This document shows positions 18,740-29,082 of a stretch of DNA of 64,000 bases, piece by piece (position 1 is the stretch's first letter; every line of letters starts with the position of its first letter). Origin of the DNA: Arenimonas soli (GTDB lineage Bacteria; Pseudomonadota; Gammaproteobacteria; Xanthomonadales; Xanthomonadaceae); contig NZ_BMKC01000003.1 of the NCBI RefSeq assembly GCF_014643775.1, positions 124,350 through 188,349 on the forward strand, given 5' to 3'. The notes beneath the pieces are model-generated. The model worked only from the letters and a program-made list of their open reading frames with translations. It was not told the origin of the DNA and made no database searches. Made by a program: the position numbers and the translations under genes.

Positions 18740-20560
18740 ATGCGTGATCTTTTCCTCGCCGAGCTCGTCCGCTTCCGCGCCTGGGCCGCGCTGGCCGGCC
18801 TGCTGCACTTGCTGGCGCTGGCCTTCCTGGCGCGCATGCTCGACCCGCTGCAGCAGACGGTGCTGGTTTATGGCGGCGTCGCGGCGGTGCACGTCCTGCT
18901 GGGCCTGCTGCTGGGCGCCTACCAGTGGGGTGGCTACCGCCGGCCCGCGACCTGGCTGCAGCTGCTGCACCGGCCGCTGCCGCCGGCGCGCATCGCACTT
19001 TCGCTGGGCGCTTCGGTCGCGGCGCTGCTGGCCTGCGTGGTCGCACTGCCGCTGCTGGTGATGGTGCTGGGGCAGGAGTTGCTCAGCCAGCGCGTGGCCG
19101 ACCTGCGTCATTTCGGCTTGCCGGTCGCCGCCTGGTTGCTGGCGATGCTGGGCTACCTGGCCGGGGCCTTCCTGGTGCTCGCGCCGCGGCGCATGGCGGT
19201 GTTCGGCCTGGTGCCGCTGCTGTTGCCGCTGGCCAGCCACGCCAGCGGCGTCGGCGCGCTGGCCATCCAGGCGCTGTCCTTGGCCCTGGCCGCCGGCATG
19301 CTGTGGGCGGTCTTCAAGCCCGACCTGTCGGCATCCCCGCGCGGCGCACTCGCCGAAGTGCTGGTCGCCGCGCCGGTGCAGCTGGGCGTGTACACGCTGC
19401 TGGTGAGCGCGACACTGGCCGTGCAGCTGGGCTGGATGCTGGTGGGAAGCCATCCCCTGAACGGGCCGCCGCCGGCCGGTGGTTACGTCGAAGCCAGCCG
19501 CGCTGAAGGCGGCGAGCTTCTGCGCGCAGGCCTGGCTGGAAGCGCCCACCCCAACGCGGCGCTCTGGCGCGAGCAGGCGTTGCTGTCGCCGGTGGTGACC
19601 CTGGCGCCGTCACTGCGCGACCTGCCGACGCGCGGCCAGCTGGCCAATCCGGCGCCCCTGCAGTTCGACGACCCGGACGCGCGCGTGCGCTGGACGCTGA
19701 GCCATGACGATGCGCTTTTGCACGGCCTGGGCCTGGCCGACGGCCAGCCCGTCGCCACGCTCGGCGCCGGCGAGGCGGGGCAGGCATTCGACGCGCTGCC
19801 GCTGCCGGTCGGTGGCCCCTGGCTGGCCAGCGCACGTGGTGTCTACGAATACCAAAGCGCGCGCCAGCGACTGCACCTGCGTATCGCGCTGCCGGAGGGC
19901 GAAACCCTGGTCAGCGTGCCCGAGCGCGCCGGCGAAATGCACGCCGCGCTGAGCGACCGCGCGCTTTACCTCTACGACGCCCAGGCCTTTGGCGACGACT
20001 ATGCGCGCGTGCCGCCGCTGCACCGGCTGCCGCTGCCGGCGCCCGCCGGCGACATTGGCCGGGTGGACCTGATGGCCCTGCTCGATGGCCAACTGGTCAG
20101 CGTCACCACCGGGCGCGGCAGCATCGACGGTCCCGGTGACGCCGCCCAGACCGTACTCTGGCTCGACGGCGAAGGGCGGGTCACTCCGGTGGCCAAGCGG
20201 CACCTGTCCGCGGATTTTCCCGATGTGCTGCGTCACTGGGAGTGGTGGATGTCGCCAGCCTGGCAGGCGGCGCGGCGCGGCCTGGCCTGGGCGTTCGCCG
20301 AACCGGTCGCGATGGACGTGCGCTCGCCGCCGCAGCGCCCGTACGCCATCCAGGCGCTGGCCGCTGGCATGTTGCTGCTTTCCCTGCCGGGCGGCCTCTG
20401 GCTCTGCCGGCGGCAGGGCCTGCGCGGCCGGCGACGCCTTGCGTGGTTGCTTGCCTGTGCGACCCTCGGGCTGCCGGCGCTTCTCGCCTTGCGCCTGGTG
20501 CACCCGGACCGCGAACGCGCGGCGGCCGTGCTCGCCTCCGAACAGCCGGCCAGCGCATGA
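18740..20560 (+). CDS. Large ABC-transporter membrane subunit with extracytoplasmic domain
   Basis: 606 residues starting at ATG 18740. Residues 1-235 contain about six hydrophobic helices in an ABC-2-permease-like arrangement. A long hydrophilic region (about 250-530) follows, with beta-propeller-like strands (LYLYDAQAFG, TVLWLDGEGRV), then two more helices near 535-590. Similar proteins occur in Lysobacterales YtrA-type operons as permease partners of the ATPase; the large domain may face the periplasm. The stop codon overlaps the peptidase start (ATGA), so the two are co-translated. Confidence 0.7.
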   Translation: MRDLFLAELVRFRAWAALAGLLHLLALAFLARMLDPLQQTVLVYGGVAAVHVLLGLLLGAYQWGGYRRPATWLQLLHRPLPPARIALSLGASVAALLACVVALPLLVMVLGQELLSQRVADLRHFGLPVAAWLLAMLGYLAGAFLVLAPRRMAVFGLVPLLLPLASHASGVGALAIQALSLALAAGMLWAVFKPDLSASPRGALAEVLVAAPVQLGVYTLLVSATLAVQLGWMLVGSHPLNGPPPAGGYVEASRAEGGELLRAGLAGSAHPNAALWREQALLSPVVTLAPSLRDLPTRGQLANPAPLQFDDPDARVRWTLSHDDALLHGLGLADGQPVATLGAGEAGQAFDALPLPVGGPWLASARGVYEYQSARQRLHLRIALPEGETLVSVPERAGEMHAALSDRALYLYDAQAFGDDYARVPPLHRLPLPAPAGDIGRVDLMALLDGQLVSVTTGRGSIDGPGDAAQTVLWLDGEGRVTPVAKRHLSADFPDVLRHWEWWMSPAWQAARRGLAWAFAEPVAMDVRSPPQRPYAIQALAAGMLLLSLPGGLWLCRRQGLRGRRRLAWLLACATLGLPALLALRLVHPDRERAAAVLASEQPASA

Positions 20561-22566
20561 AGTTCACCTGGCTGCCCCTGTGTTGGCTGCTGCTGGCGGT
20601 GTCGCTACCCGCTGCGGCTTCTTCCGTGGCCGGCATCGAAGAAGCCGTGGCCGAAGCCAGGTCGCTGGCACCAGCGGAGGTGCTGCCAAGGGCGGCCTTC
20701 CTGGCCGACGATCCCCTGCGCGGCGTGGTGCTTTCCCCCGACGGCCGCCAGGTGGCGGTGTTGCGAACCGGCCGCGACGGCGCCAGTGCCCTGTGGCTGC
20801 ACCCGGCCGACGGCAGCCGCCCGCGCCGGCTGCATTCGCGCGTGGATGCCCGGGCGGTGTGGTGGTCGCAGGACGGCAGGTTCCTGTTTCTCGAGGGCAA
20901 GGGTGGCATCACGCCGCTGGCGATGGAGTCCGCCGTTGCCGGGGTGCCCCTGATGGCGCGCGAAGGCGTCAGCCACGAAGTGCTGGGCCGGGACCTGGGT
21001 CGCGACCACGCACTGCTGCTGCTTGAGCATGACGCGCCGCGCGGCGCCGAGCCCGTGTCGCGGGTATTGCGCCTGTCTGCCAGCGGCAGGCGCGAAGTGC
21101 TGCACGAAGACAGCGCGGTGCTCGGCGACGCCGCGCTGTCGGCCGACGGGAGCGTGCTGTGGCTCCGGCGCGTCAGTGACGCCGGCAATACGATCGTTCG
21201 TCGCGAAGGCAACTCGGCGCCGCGCGACGTGGCGACCTGCGTCGCGCTGCAAGCCTGCCGCTTTCTTTCGGCGGCGCCGGACGGTGGCCTGTGGCTGCTG
21301 TCCGACGTCGGCGGCGACCGCCAGGCCCTGCAGCACCTTTCAGCCCAGGGTGCGTGGCGGCAGGTGGCAGACGATCCGGCCGGCGAATCGGACGCCGATA
21401 CCGCCAGCCTCGACCCGGGCGATGGCCAGCCGCGCCTGCTCACCTGGCGCAGCACCACGCCGGGCCAGCGCGCACTGACGCCTGCGGACGCCGCCGCGCT
21501 GGCGCGCCTCCAGCGCCACATCGGCCATGCCGACCTGCGCATCCAGCTGGCTCACGCTCAAGCGCCGTGGCTGGTGCAGGCACGCGAGGACACCGCCGCC
21601 TGGCCGCGCTGGTTCACCTACGATGCGCACGCCGACGTGCTGGTTCCGATCGACCTGCGCGGTGGCGAAACCACGCCCTTGCCTGCCGATGCGCTGGCGC
21701 CGCGCCGCGCCATCACCTGGACGGCCAGCGACGGCCGCCGCCTGCACGGCTGGCTGACCCTGCCGCGTGGCCGCGAACCCGCCGGGGTGTCGCTGGTGGT
21801 GCTGGTGCACGGCGGGCCCTGGTCGCATGCCGGTGCGGGTTATTCGGCCACCGCGCAGCGCCTGGCCATGTTGGGACATGCCGTGTTCGAGCCCAACTTC
21901 CGCGGCTCCACCGGCCTGGGTCGCGACTACCTGCTGTCGGCGCAGGGCGACTTCGGACTCGGTCGCGTGCAGGCCGACATTGATGAAGGCGCCCGGGAGC
22001 TGCTTGCCGCCGGCGTGGGTGCGCCGGACCGTGTCGCCATCGTCGGGGCGTCCTTCGGCGGCTACGCGGCCCTGCAGGGCGTGACCCATGCGCCGGATCT
22101 CTACCGGATGGCGGTCGCGGTGGCGCCGCCGCCGGACTTCGGCTGGTCGCTGCGCTGGGCCACACAACACAGCGACCTGCGGCGACAGCCCGGGGTCCCG
22201 CTGGCCGCGCGCTTTCGTGCGCTGGGCGTTGATCCCGAGGACGCAGGGCTGATGGCCAGGCTTGAAGAGCAGTCGCCGCTCGCCCATGCCGCGAAATTGC
22301 GGCGGCCGGTGGTGCTGGTGGGTGGCGGTCGCGATACCCGCGTCGCGCCGCGCAGCCTCATCCACTACGCCACGACGCTGCGCGGCCAGGGCAAGGACGT
22401 GCAGTTGCTTTTCGATCCCGACGCCGGCCACGGCTTCGAGGCGCCGCTGACCCGCGAGGCCACCGGGTTCGTACTTGAGGACGCGCTGCGCCGCCACATC
22501 GGCGGTGAAGCGCCCGAGCCCGCCTCCGCGCCCCTGGCCGATTACCTTTCACGCCATTTGCGCTGA
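20557..22566 (+). CDS. S9-family (prolyl oligopeptidase-type) secreted peptidase
   Basis: 669 residues with a signal peptide (cleavage near PAAA-S, about residue 21). The N-terminal half is a seven-bladed propeller-like region; the C-terminal half is an alpha/beta hydrolase. The catalytic triad is readable: Ser499 in GASFGGYA, Asp593 in GGRDTRV and His625 in AGHGF. The oxyanion segment HGGPW is also present. The family cleaves short peptides and acts in the periplasm or on the surface. It is translationally coupled to the ABC membrane gene, which suggests a joint role, perhaps in peptide export or defence against peptides. Confidence 0.9.
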   Translation: MKFTWLPLCWLLLAVSLPAAASSVAGIEEAVAEARSLAPAEVLPRAAFLADDPLRGVVLSPDGRQVAVLRTGRDGASALWLHPADGSRPRRLHSRVDARAVWWSQDGRFLFLEGKGGITPLAMESAVAGVPLMAREGVSHEVLGRDLGRDHALLLLEHDAPRGAEPVSRVLRLSASGRREVLHEDSAVLGDAALSADGSVLWLRRVSDAGNTIVRREGNSAPRDVATCVALQACRFLSAAPDGGLWLLSDVGGDRQALQHLSAQGAWRQVADDPAGESDADTASLDPGDGQPRLLTWRSTTPGQRALTPADAAALARLQRHIGHADLRIQLAHAQAPWLVQAREDTAAWPRWFTYDAHADVLVPIDLRGGETTPLPADALAPRRAITWTASDGRRLHGWLTLPRGREPAGVSLVVLVHGGPWSHAGAGYSATAQRLAMLGHAVFEPNFRGSTGLGRDYLLSAQGDFGLGRVQADIDEGARELLAAGVGAPDRVAIVGASFGGYAALQGVTHAPDLYRMAVAVAPPPDFGWSLRWATQHSDLRRQPGVPLAARFRALGVDPEDAGLMARLEEQSPLAHAAKLRRPVVLVGGGRDTRVAPRSLIHYATTLRGQGKDVQLLFDPDAGHGFEAPLTREATGFVLEDALRRHIGGEAPEPASAPLADYLSRHLR

Positions 22567-22643
22567 ACGGCGGCTGCGGTCGCGGTGGCAGGCCCCGCGG
22601 CGCGCGGGTAGGGTGGGTAGCGAACTTCTTACGGAGCAATCCC

Positions 22644-23195
22644 ATGACCCGACTGCTTGGCATCTCCGGCAGCCTGCGCGCCGGCTCCTACAACACGGCC
22701 CTGCTGCATACCGCACGCGAACTGCTGCCCGAAGGCGTCGAACTCGAGGTCGCCACCCTGCACGGCATCCCGCTGTACGACGGTGACGCCGAAGAAAAGG
22801 ACGGCATCCCGGCCGCCGCCGAAGCCCTGAAGGACAAGCTGGCCGCCTGCGACGGTCTTATCCTTTGCACGCCCGAGTACAACCACTCGATTCCCGGCGT
22901 GCTCAAGAACGCCATCGACTGGATGTCGCGCCCGCCCAAGGACAAGGACCGCGTCTTCGTCGGCCGCCCGGTGGCGCTGCTGGGCGCCTCGCCGGCGGGC
23001 TTTGGCACCGTGCTCGCGCAAAACGCCTGGCTGCCGGTGTTCCGGACCCTGGGCATGCGCTACTGGTGCGGTATGGAGCTGATGGTTTCGCGCGCCCACA
23101 AGGTGTTCGACGCGCAAGGAAAGCTGCAGGACGAAGACGTGCGCGAACTGCTGCGCAAGCACGTCACCGGCTTCAGCGACTTCGTCCGCGGCTAA
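22644..23195 (+). CDS. NAD(P)H-dependent FMN reductase family protein
   Basis: 183-residue flavodoxin-fold protein. The N-terminal phosphate-binding loop is GISGSLRAGSYN and the conserved TPEYNHSIPGVLKNAIDW block contacts the flavin, as in ChrR/YieF/AzoR-like quinone and chromate reductases. It reduces quinones or other acceptors with NAD(P)H in the cytosol. Its stop overlaps that of the convergent MFS gene by four bases (CTAA). Confidence 0.92.
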   Translation: MTRLLGISGSLRAGSYNTALLHTARELLPEGVELEVATLHGIPLYDGDAEEKDGIPAAAEALKDKLAACDGLILCTPEYNHSIPGVLKNAIDWMSRPPKDKDRVFVGRPVALLGASPAGFGTVLAQNAWLPVFRTLGMRYWCGMELMVSRAHKVFDAQGKLQDEDVRELLRKHVTGFSDFVRG

Positions 23196-24511
23196 CCGGC
23201 CTGCTGCACTTCGGGCAGGCGCCGGCACAGCCAGGCACCGGCCAGGCCCATGCCGGCCAGCACCGCCAGCGCCGCCGGCACCGAGGCGGTGCCCACGGCG
23301 CCGGTGATGGCGCCGGTCGCCAGCAGCAGCACGCCCATGGCGGTATTGCTGACCGCCACGTAGTCGGTGCGCTTGTTGCCCCCCGCCAGGTCCACCAGGT
23401 AGGTCTTGCGGCCCAGGCGCACGCCGTCGTGGGCAATGCCGAGTACGAAAAACAGGCCCACCAGCACCCAGCCGCCGGCGTCGCCGCCCGCCAGCCAGGC
23501 GTCGGCGCCGATCGCGCCCAGGGCCGCGGCGCTGGCCACGCAGCCCGCGGCGATCATCGTGTGCCGGCTCGACCTGTCGGCGAAGCGACCCCAGAACGGA
23601 CTCGACAACAGCGAGGCCGTGCCCGCGGCCAGCAGGAACAGCGGCAGGCCGTCCCAGCCGCCCATGCCGTGGTCGCGCGCCAGCAGCACCAGGAAGGGCG
23701 AGCTCAGCGCCGACACCAGCAGCAGCGCGCGCGCCAGCACGAAGCGGCCGAAAGTCGGCTCGTCGCGCAGCAGCCGCAGTTTGCCCAGCGCTTCGGTGAT
23801 GCCATTGGCGCCGCCTTCGGTACTGCCGGGGTCTTCTGCGATGCCGGAATAAACCAGCGAGCCAAGCAGCCAGCACGCCGCCGCCGCGGCCAGCAGGCCG
23901 CCCAGCAGCGCCGGCCCTGCGTCCCGGCCCCACCACAGCAGGGCGCCGCCCACGACCAGGCTGATCGCGCCCGAGGCGCTGGCCGCATAGCCGGCCAGCC
24001 GGCCGCGCCGGGTTTTCGGCACGGTCTTGCCCAGCACGTCCTTGCTGGCGATTGAACTGAGGCCGCGCGCGAGGCTGAAGCAGACCAGCAGGCCCAGGAT
24101 CGCCGCGCCGGCGACCGCGCCGTCAAGCCAGAAGGCCGCGGCCGCCATGCCGGCAACCGCCGCGGCCTGGAGCATCGCGCCCAGCAGCCAGGCCGGCTTG
24201 CGCCGGGGCAGGGCGCGCACGCGCGCGGCGATGAACAACTGCGGCAGCATCGAGCCCGATTCGCGGACCGGCACCAGCAGGCCCACCATCCACGCCGGCG
24301 CCCCCAGCGCGCCCAGGGTCCAGGCCAGCGTCGTCTTCGGGCTGGCCAGTGCGTCGCCGAGTTTGGTCAGCGCCATGGCCCCGAGCTGGCGGAGGAAGTT
24401 GCCCGGCAGGCGCGTGCAGGCGCTGTCGGGGATGTCCTTGCAGACGCGGCCGTCCTCGTCGCCGACCAGGGCGTCGTAAACGGCGTCGAGGCGGTCCGTG
24501 CCCGGCTTCAC
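23192..24511 (-). CDS. MFS-type membrane transporter
   Basis: 439 residues with about twelve hydrophobic segments, starting at GTG 24511, which overlaps the preceding stop as GTGA. The N-terminal 40 residues are soluble. The loop RESGSMLPQ and the charged loops with RRGRLAGY and GRFADR resemble MFS permeases. The substrate is not readable. It is coupled to the DUF3297 gene. Confidence 0.8.
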   Translation of the reverse strand: MKPGTDRLDAVYDALVGDEDGRVCKDIPDSACTRLPGNFLRQLGAMALTKLGDALASPKTTLAWTLGALGAPAWMVGLLVPVRESGSMLPQLFIAARVRALPRRKPAWLLGAMLQAAAVAGMAAAAFWLDGAVAGAAILGLLVCFSLARGLSSIASKDVLGKTVPKTRRGRLAGYAASASGAISLVVGGALLWWGRDAGPALLGGLLAAAAACWLLGSLVYSGIAEDPGSTEGGANGITEALGKLRLLRDEPTFGRFVLARALLLVSALSSPFLVLLARDHGMGGWDGLPLFLLAAGTASLLSSPFWGRFADRSSRHTMIAAGCVASAAALGAIGADAWLAGGDAGGWVLVGLFFVLGIAHDGVRLGRKTYLVDLAGGNKRTDYVAVSNTAMGVLLLATGAITGAVGTASVPAALAVLAGMGLAGAWLCRRLPEVQQAG

Positions 24512-24759
24512 GCCGTCGGCGGGGCGTCCAGGAACCAGACCTCGACCGTGCCCTTGGCCTTCATCGTCATCGCGTTGCCGTGGCGGTCGAGCGACTTGCC
24601 GACGGGCAGCCGCACCCAGCCTTCGGACACGCAGTATTCCTCGACGTTGTGGCGCTCGACGCCGTTGAAGCGCACGCCGATGCCACGCTCGAGCAGGGCG
24701 TCGTCGTAGAAGGGGCTGCGCGGATTGACGCAGAGTCGGTCGGGCGGGGTGTCGCTCAT
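24508..24759 (-). CDS. DUF3297 family small protein
   Basis: 83 residues, the full family size. It matches the conserved pattern of this gammaproteobacterial family: DRLCVNPRSPFYD near the start, RGIGVRFNGVERHNVEEYC in the middle and SLDRHGNAMTMKAKGTVE at the end. The function is unknown. Overlap of its stop with the GTG of the MFS gene indicates one transcript. Confidence 0.85.
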   Translation of the reverse strand: MSDTPPDRLCVNPRSPFYDDALLERGIGVRFNGVERHNVEEYCVSEGWVRLPVGKSLDRHGNAMTMKAKGTVEVWFLDAPPTA

Positions 24760-24906
24760 GGGTTCGGCCTGCACGGGGAAAGGGCGCCAGTTTAGCGGGA
24801 GCGGCGAGTTTGCAAAATGCACTGCGTCTGCGCAGTATGGATGCAAATTGCAATTATTTGCCTGAATGCCTGCGAGGAAATCCTTGCGGATCAGTGGTTT
24901 GCCTGA

Positions 24907-24922
24907 TGGCACGTCCCTTGCT
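24907..24922 (+). promoter_or_regulatory. Sigma-54 promoter of the AlgB-like regulator operon
   Basis: TGGCACG-TCCC-TTGCT: a perfect match to the -24/-12 consensus with correct four-base spacing. The GTG start is 31 bases beyond the -12 element, which leaves a normal leader. The AT-rich upstream stretch at 24814-24860, which includes the dyad GCAAATTGC, is a plausible activator or IHF region. The gene it serves encodes a sigma-54 activator, so positive autoregulation is likely. Confidence 0.85.
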
Positions 24923-24952
24923 GACAAGTTTCCGGACCCTTTGGAGTCAACC

Positions 24953-26310
<1,358 letters not shown>

Positions 26311-26314
<4 letters not shown>

Positions 26315-26886
26315 GCGCAGAAGACCGGAGCAAGCGGCAAGTGCAGTACGAACGCCACGTCTACCGCAGCACCCCCATCGTCGCCAGCGGCCCGCCGCCG
26401 TGGCCGGTGACCGGGCGCGATGGCGTGGCCTTGCTTGCCTGGGTGGTCATCGTGCTCGCGGCCGGCGCGTCGATCGGCGTGCTGTTCCCGCCGGGCGAGT
26501 GGTACCAGGTGCTGAAGAAGCCCAGCTGGAACCCGCCCTCCTGGCTCTTTGGCCCGGCCTGGACGACGCTTTACGTGCTGCTGGGCGTGGGCGCCTGGCT
26601 GGTGGCGCGCGAACCCGGGCCATCCGCCGATGCCGCGCGCCCCCGGTCCTGGGTCAGCTTTGGCCTGACGGCGGCGCTCAACCTCGCCTGGACGCCGCTG
26701 TTCTTCGGCCTGCGATCGCCGGCCCTGGCCTTCGTGGATATCTCGCTGCTGTGGGCGGCCACGGTCTGGATGACGCTCAGCTTCGGCCGCGTGCGCCCGC
26801 TGGCCGGCTACCTGCAGATTCCGATGGTGCTGTGGGTGAGTTTCGCGCTGGTGCTCAACGGCACCATCTGGCTAATCAATCGTTGA
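26311..26886 (+). CDS. tspO: TspO/MBR family membrane protein
   Basis: 191 residues, five membrane helices. Family landmarks are WYQVLKKPSWNPPSWLFGPAW, the ALNLAWTPLFFG segment and the final WVSFALVLNGTIW helix. It has an unusually long soluble N terminus of about 40 residues. TspO proteins bind porphyrins and sterol-like ligands and are linked to redox and tetrapyrrole stress. Its GTG overlaps the regulator stop, and the sensor kinase follows 39 bases later, so it lies inside a two-component operon and could feed into signalling. Confidence 0.93.
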
Positions 26887-26925
26887 ACCGGTGGCGCCGC
26901 CGCGCCGCCAGGGGGAAAGGCAGAC

Positions 26926-29082
26926 ATGCCGCAAAGACAAGCCAATTTCCGCTATCGCGTCTTCACCGGGCTGATGCTGTTCGCGGTGGTCGTGCTGGCC
27001 GGCACCTCGCTGCTGTCGCTGCGCGCCACCGAAGAGCTCGAACAGACCGTCGAACGCACCAGCGAGAGCCAGCAGCTGCTGCAGCAGGTGAGCGCCTACT
27101 GGGGCCAGATCGGCGACAGCGAGGCGCACGGCATGCGCTACCTGATCACCGGCCGCGCCGAGTTCCTCAACGAATACCGCAGCGTGCTCGGCGAGCTCGA
27201 CGCCAGCCTGAAAAGGCTCAAGGCGATGACCGCGGTGGATCCGGTCGCCTCGCATCTTGTCGAGGTGCTGGCGATAAAAAACGGCGACCGGCTGCGCTAC
27301 TACTCCGAGCTGCACCAGCTCAAGGCGATGACCGCCCAGGGCAACCCGGCCGCCGACCTGCGGGTGGCGCAGCGCCTGCGTGCCGGCACCGGCGCCCGGC
27401 TGCTGGCCGAGATGCAGGTGATGATGGACAACCTGGCCGCACACGAGGAAGCGCGCCTGGTCGAGCACCGCGCCAAGCGCAACGAAATGATCCGCCAGAA
27501 CTGGGCCACGGTGATGGTGGCCAATGCGCTGGCGCTGGCGGCGGGCCTGGTCGGCTTCCTGGCCACGCGGCGCATGCAGCGCCAGGCGCAGGAAGCCTTC
27601 CGGCTCGAGCTGCGCGCCGAGCAGGCACGCCAGTCCAGCCAGGACAAGTCGGTGTTCCTGGCCAGCATGAGCCACGAGATACGGACCCCGATGAACGCCA
27701 TCTTCGGCTTCACCAACCTGATCGCCGAAACCCCGCTCGACCCGCGCCAGGCCACCTACGTCGATTCCATCCGCAAGAGCGGCCAGGCCCTGCTGTCGCT
27801 CATCAACGACGTGCTTGACCTGTCGAAGATGGAGGCCGGCAAGCTCGAGCTGCGCGAAGAAGCCACCGACCTGCGCGAAATCGTCGACCAGACCCTGACC
27901 ATGTTCCAGCAGGCCTGCGCCGACAAGGGCATCAGCCTGCGGGCGGACTTCGACGGCCGGGCGGAGCTGCCGGTGATGGTGGACCCGGTGCGCCTGCGCC
28001 AGGTACTGATCAACCTGGTGTCGAACGCGGTGAAATACACCGAGACCGGCGGCGTGGTCGTTCGCGTGGGCTGCCATCCCAGCAAGACCGAGGACCGCTG
28101 CGACCTGCGCATCGAGGTGATCGACAGCGGCACCGGCATTCCCCCGCACCAGCTGGGCGTCATCTTCGAACCCTTCGAACAGGGCGACAGCGTCGACGGC
28201 AAGAACCGCGAAGGCACCGGCCTGGGCCTGAGCATCGTGCGCCGCCTGGCGGAGCTGATGGGTGGCGAACTTTCGGCCGAAAGCACGGTGGGCGAAGGCT
28301 CGGTGTTCCGCCTCGACATTCCCGAGCGGGTCATCAGCACCGATTCGGTGAGCCAGCAGCCCGAGCGCAGCCAGCGCATCGAGTTCGACCTGCTGCCGCC
28401 GCTGAAGGTGCTGGTGGTGGACGACGTCGCCTGGAACCGCGACCTTGCGGTGGCCTATCTCGCCGGATCGCACCACCAGGTGATGCAGGCGGGCGACGGC
28501 CTGGTCGCGCTCGAACAGCTAAAGGCCAAGGGCGCGGACATCGTGCTGATGGACCTGCGCATGCCCGTGCTTTCCGGCGACCAGGCCCTGCAGCGCATCC
28601 GCGCCAATCCCAGGTGGCGTGACATCCCGGTGGTGGCGCTGACGGCGTCGAGCATGAGCGAAGACGAAAACTGGGTGCGCGCGCGTTTCGATGGCTACGT
28701 GCGCAAGCCGTATTCCAAGGCCGACCTGTTCGAGGCGCTGGCCCTGCATTTCCCGCCGCGCCGGGACGACGCCGAAACGACCGCGCCGGCGCCCGACGTG
28801 CCGGCCGCGCCCGACCCGGGCCCGCTGCGGCATGACGCCGAGGCCCTGGCCGAACTCAAGGCCCTGCGGGCCACCCTGCCGGCGATGCGCGGCAACCTGC
28901 GGGTGCGCGAAGTGGCCGCCGCCGCCGGCCACCTGGAGGGCCTGGCCGGGCGCCTGGACTGGCCGCGGCTGGCCGGGTTCGCCCGCGAGCTCAAGGAGGC
29001 CGTGGACGCCTTCGACGTCACCAGCATGCGCCTGCTCCTGGCCAACAGCCCCGATCCGGAGGCAAACCGCGATGAACATTGA
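26926..29082 (+). CDS. CHASE3-type hybrid sensor histidine kinase
   Basis: 718 residues. An N-terminal membrane helix (about 13-33), an extracytoplasmic helical CHASE3-like sensor (about 35-195), a second helix (about 200-220), HisKA with His250 in SHEIRTPMNA, an HATPase domain with Asn367 in NLVSNAVKYT and G boxes DSGTGIP and GTGLGLS, then a receiver domain with Asp543 (LMDLRMP). The last 70 residues are helical but have no HPt phospho-His motif. It probably starts a phosphorelay to the AlgB-like regulator and/or the overlapping next protein (11-base overlap). Confidence 0.93.
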   Translation: MPQRQANFRYRVFTGLMLFAVVVLAGTSLLSLRATEELEQTVERTSESQQLLQQVSAYWGQIGDSEAHGMRYLITGRAEFLNEYRSVLGELDASLKRLKAMTAVDPVASHLVEVLAIKNGDRLRYYSELHQLKAMTAQGNPAADLRVAQRLRAGTGARLLAEMQVMMDNLAAHEEARLVEHRAKRNEMIRQNWATVMVANALALAAGLVGFLATRRMQRQAQEAFRLELRAEQARQSSQDKSVFLASMSHEIRTPMNAIFGFTNLIAETPLDPRQATYVDSIRKSGQALLSLINDVLDLSKMEAGKLELREEATDLREIVDQTLTMFQQACADKGISLRADFDGRAELPVMVDPVRLRQVLINLVSNAVKYTETGGVVVRVGCHPSKTEDRCDLRIEVIDSGTGIPPHQLGVIFEPFEQGDSVDGKNREGTGLGLSIVRRLAELMGGELSAESTVGEGSVFRLDIPERVISTDSVSQQPERSQRIEFDLLPPLKVLVVDDVAWNRDLAVAYLAGSHHQVMQAGDGLVALEQLKAKGADIVLMDLRMPVLSGDQALQRIRANPRWRDIPVVALTASSMSEDENWVRARFDGYVRKPYSKADLFEALALHFPPRRDDAETTAPAPDVPAAPDPGPLRHDAEALAELKALRATLPAMRGNLRVREVAAAAGHLEGLAGRLDWPRLAGFARELKEAVDAFDVTSMRLLLANSPDPEANRDEH

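Noticed and set aside
24866-24952. Longer N terminus of the AlgB-like regulator
   Set aside because: It would begin upstream of the sigma-54 promoter at 24907, so cannot be on that transcript. GTG 24953 has a ribosome-binding site.
28800-29082. HPt domain at the end of the hybrid kinase
   Set aside because: The last 70 residues are helical but have no HxxKG-type phospho-His motif.
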